A stretch of 64,000 bases of DNA from Amphiduros pacificus. Taxonomy: Eukaryota; Annelida; Polychaeta; Phyllodocida; Hesionidae. The notes beneath the pieces were generated by a model. The model saw only the letters and a program-made list of their open reading frames with translations, was not told the DNA's origin and did not search any database. The stretch spans positions 55,455,531-55,519,530 of the forward strand of contig OX439002.1 in the NCBI GenBank assembly GCA_949316495.1, written 5' to 3'. Both the position numbers and the translations under genes were made by a program. Every line of letters begins with the position of its first letter. Positions within the stretch are counted from its first letter, which is position 1. Below are positions 63,261 to 64,000 of the stretch, piece after piece.

Positions 63261-64000
63261 TTTTTTTTTAACATTTTAGACATTCTAGAGGTATATCCGA
63301 CACCTCATTATCTGGCCACTAACCAACAGGGCTAATTTTACAAAATTATTCATTGGGAAAACTCCAGTGAATGTAAAAACAGAAAATTGTCTAAGGTTGT
63401 GGTGAATTTTAACCATAATATTCCTAATTATTATTGAATTAAGTATTCGTGTCTATGTATATAGTAGATACATAGATACATATATAGTAGATACAGTACA
63501 ACAGGTGACATGTGGGTCGGTGTTACCGGATATGACGTCAGCAGGTTGTGTTGTGGGTGAGCTGACCAATTTGTGCTGGGAGTTTGCAGGTTAAAAGTAG
63601 AAGCTGGCCAGATAGTGAGCGGAAACATTTTATTCAGGTGTTTGCTACCTTTATGGATTTAAAGTATTTGTGGGAAAAAGGTATTTTGAAAAAAAGAGCA
63701 AAAAAAACCGATTAGTTAAAAAAAAGCAAGTAAAAGCCCAAAATCAAACACCTAAAAGATAAAATAGAAATAATTTAGTTTTAGAAAATACATAATGTGA
63801 ATGTAAGTTACTAAGCTACTCTGTTTAATGGCATATATCTAATAAATCCGCTAATAGGCTAAACTAACAATTTTGAAAACAACATTAATAAAATTTATAA
63901 AATTAGATGTTTAAATATTCATGATATCTGAGCGGAAGTGATTACCACTTAACTCATTCTAATTGACATTGACAAATGTAATCTGCTGCTGCAATATTGA

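Larger units (their letters stand above)
60361..64000. other. Single-copy DNA with two candidate regulatory blocks
   Basis: Contains a TATA-bearing island (60367-60560) and a motif-dense block (62880-63260), both listed. Between them only AT-rich sequence and frames under 70 codons are seen. A GATACATA/TAGTAGATAC string is duplicated near 63457-63497. The end of the window, from 63660, is strongly A-rich and featureless. Confidence 0.5.

Overview
The window is AT-rich animal nuclear DNA that looks intergenic or intronic. I find no complete protein-coding gene, rRNA gene or functional tRNA gene. No conserved domain is convincing in any longer open frame; the long frames are by-products of tandem repeats, and most others are under 100 codons. 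The evidence for an animal is a tRNA-derived SINE family, the 3' end of a CR1/L2-like LINE, dense micro- and minisatellites, and clusters of metazoan-type transcription factor motifs. A marine lophotrochozoan, probably a mollusc, is my best guess from general repeat character, with low confidence.

Layout. 1-5.2 kb: two adjacent minisatellites (1536-2398), a 17-bp triplicate, and a hairpin cluster at 3.2-3.4 kb that includes a 31-bp palindrome flanked by 7-bp direct repeats. 5.2-6.3 kb: a 60-bp satellite. 7.6-10.7 kb: a 3.1-kb composite array of an approximately 48-bp spacer and a variable number of 8-bp units. 11-18 kb: single-copy DNA with GC-richer islands, a 110-bp AT tract and the first SINE copy. 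18-24 kb: an RFX/SOX motif cluster, a 45-bp repeat, ATG and AT tracts, a doubtful C2H2 finger exon and a SINE. 26-28 kb: two copies of an unnamed dispersed repeat and the LINE fragment. 30.6 kb: a second tiny palindrome with the same ends as the first and its own 7-bp direct repeats. 33-47 kb: SINE fragments, several candidate regulatory islands (ETS pair, NRF1 site, CRE/E-box cluster) and two more copies of the dispersed repeat. 48-56 kb: an AT tract, a complete SINE with a 12-bp target duplication, and an 89-bp satellite grown inside a copy of the dispersed repeat. 57-64 kb: two unassigned frames and motif-dense single-copy islands, one with a TATA box.

Interpretation. The islands of higher complexity between repeats resemble the non-coding enhancers scattered through gene deserts around developmental regulators, but this rests on motif content only and needs cross-species alignment. 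The observations I consider most novel are (1) the pair of 25- and 31-bp palindromes sharing 9-bp ends and each flanked by a different 7-bp direct repeat, which look like insertions of an extremely small mobile element or remnants of one; (2) the 89-bp satellite that arose from the inside of a dispersed repeat family; and (3) the composite 8-bp/48-bp array whose minus strand reads as the same octapeptide in all three frames.
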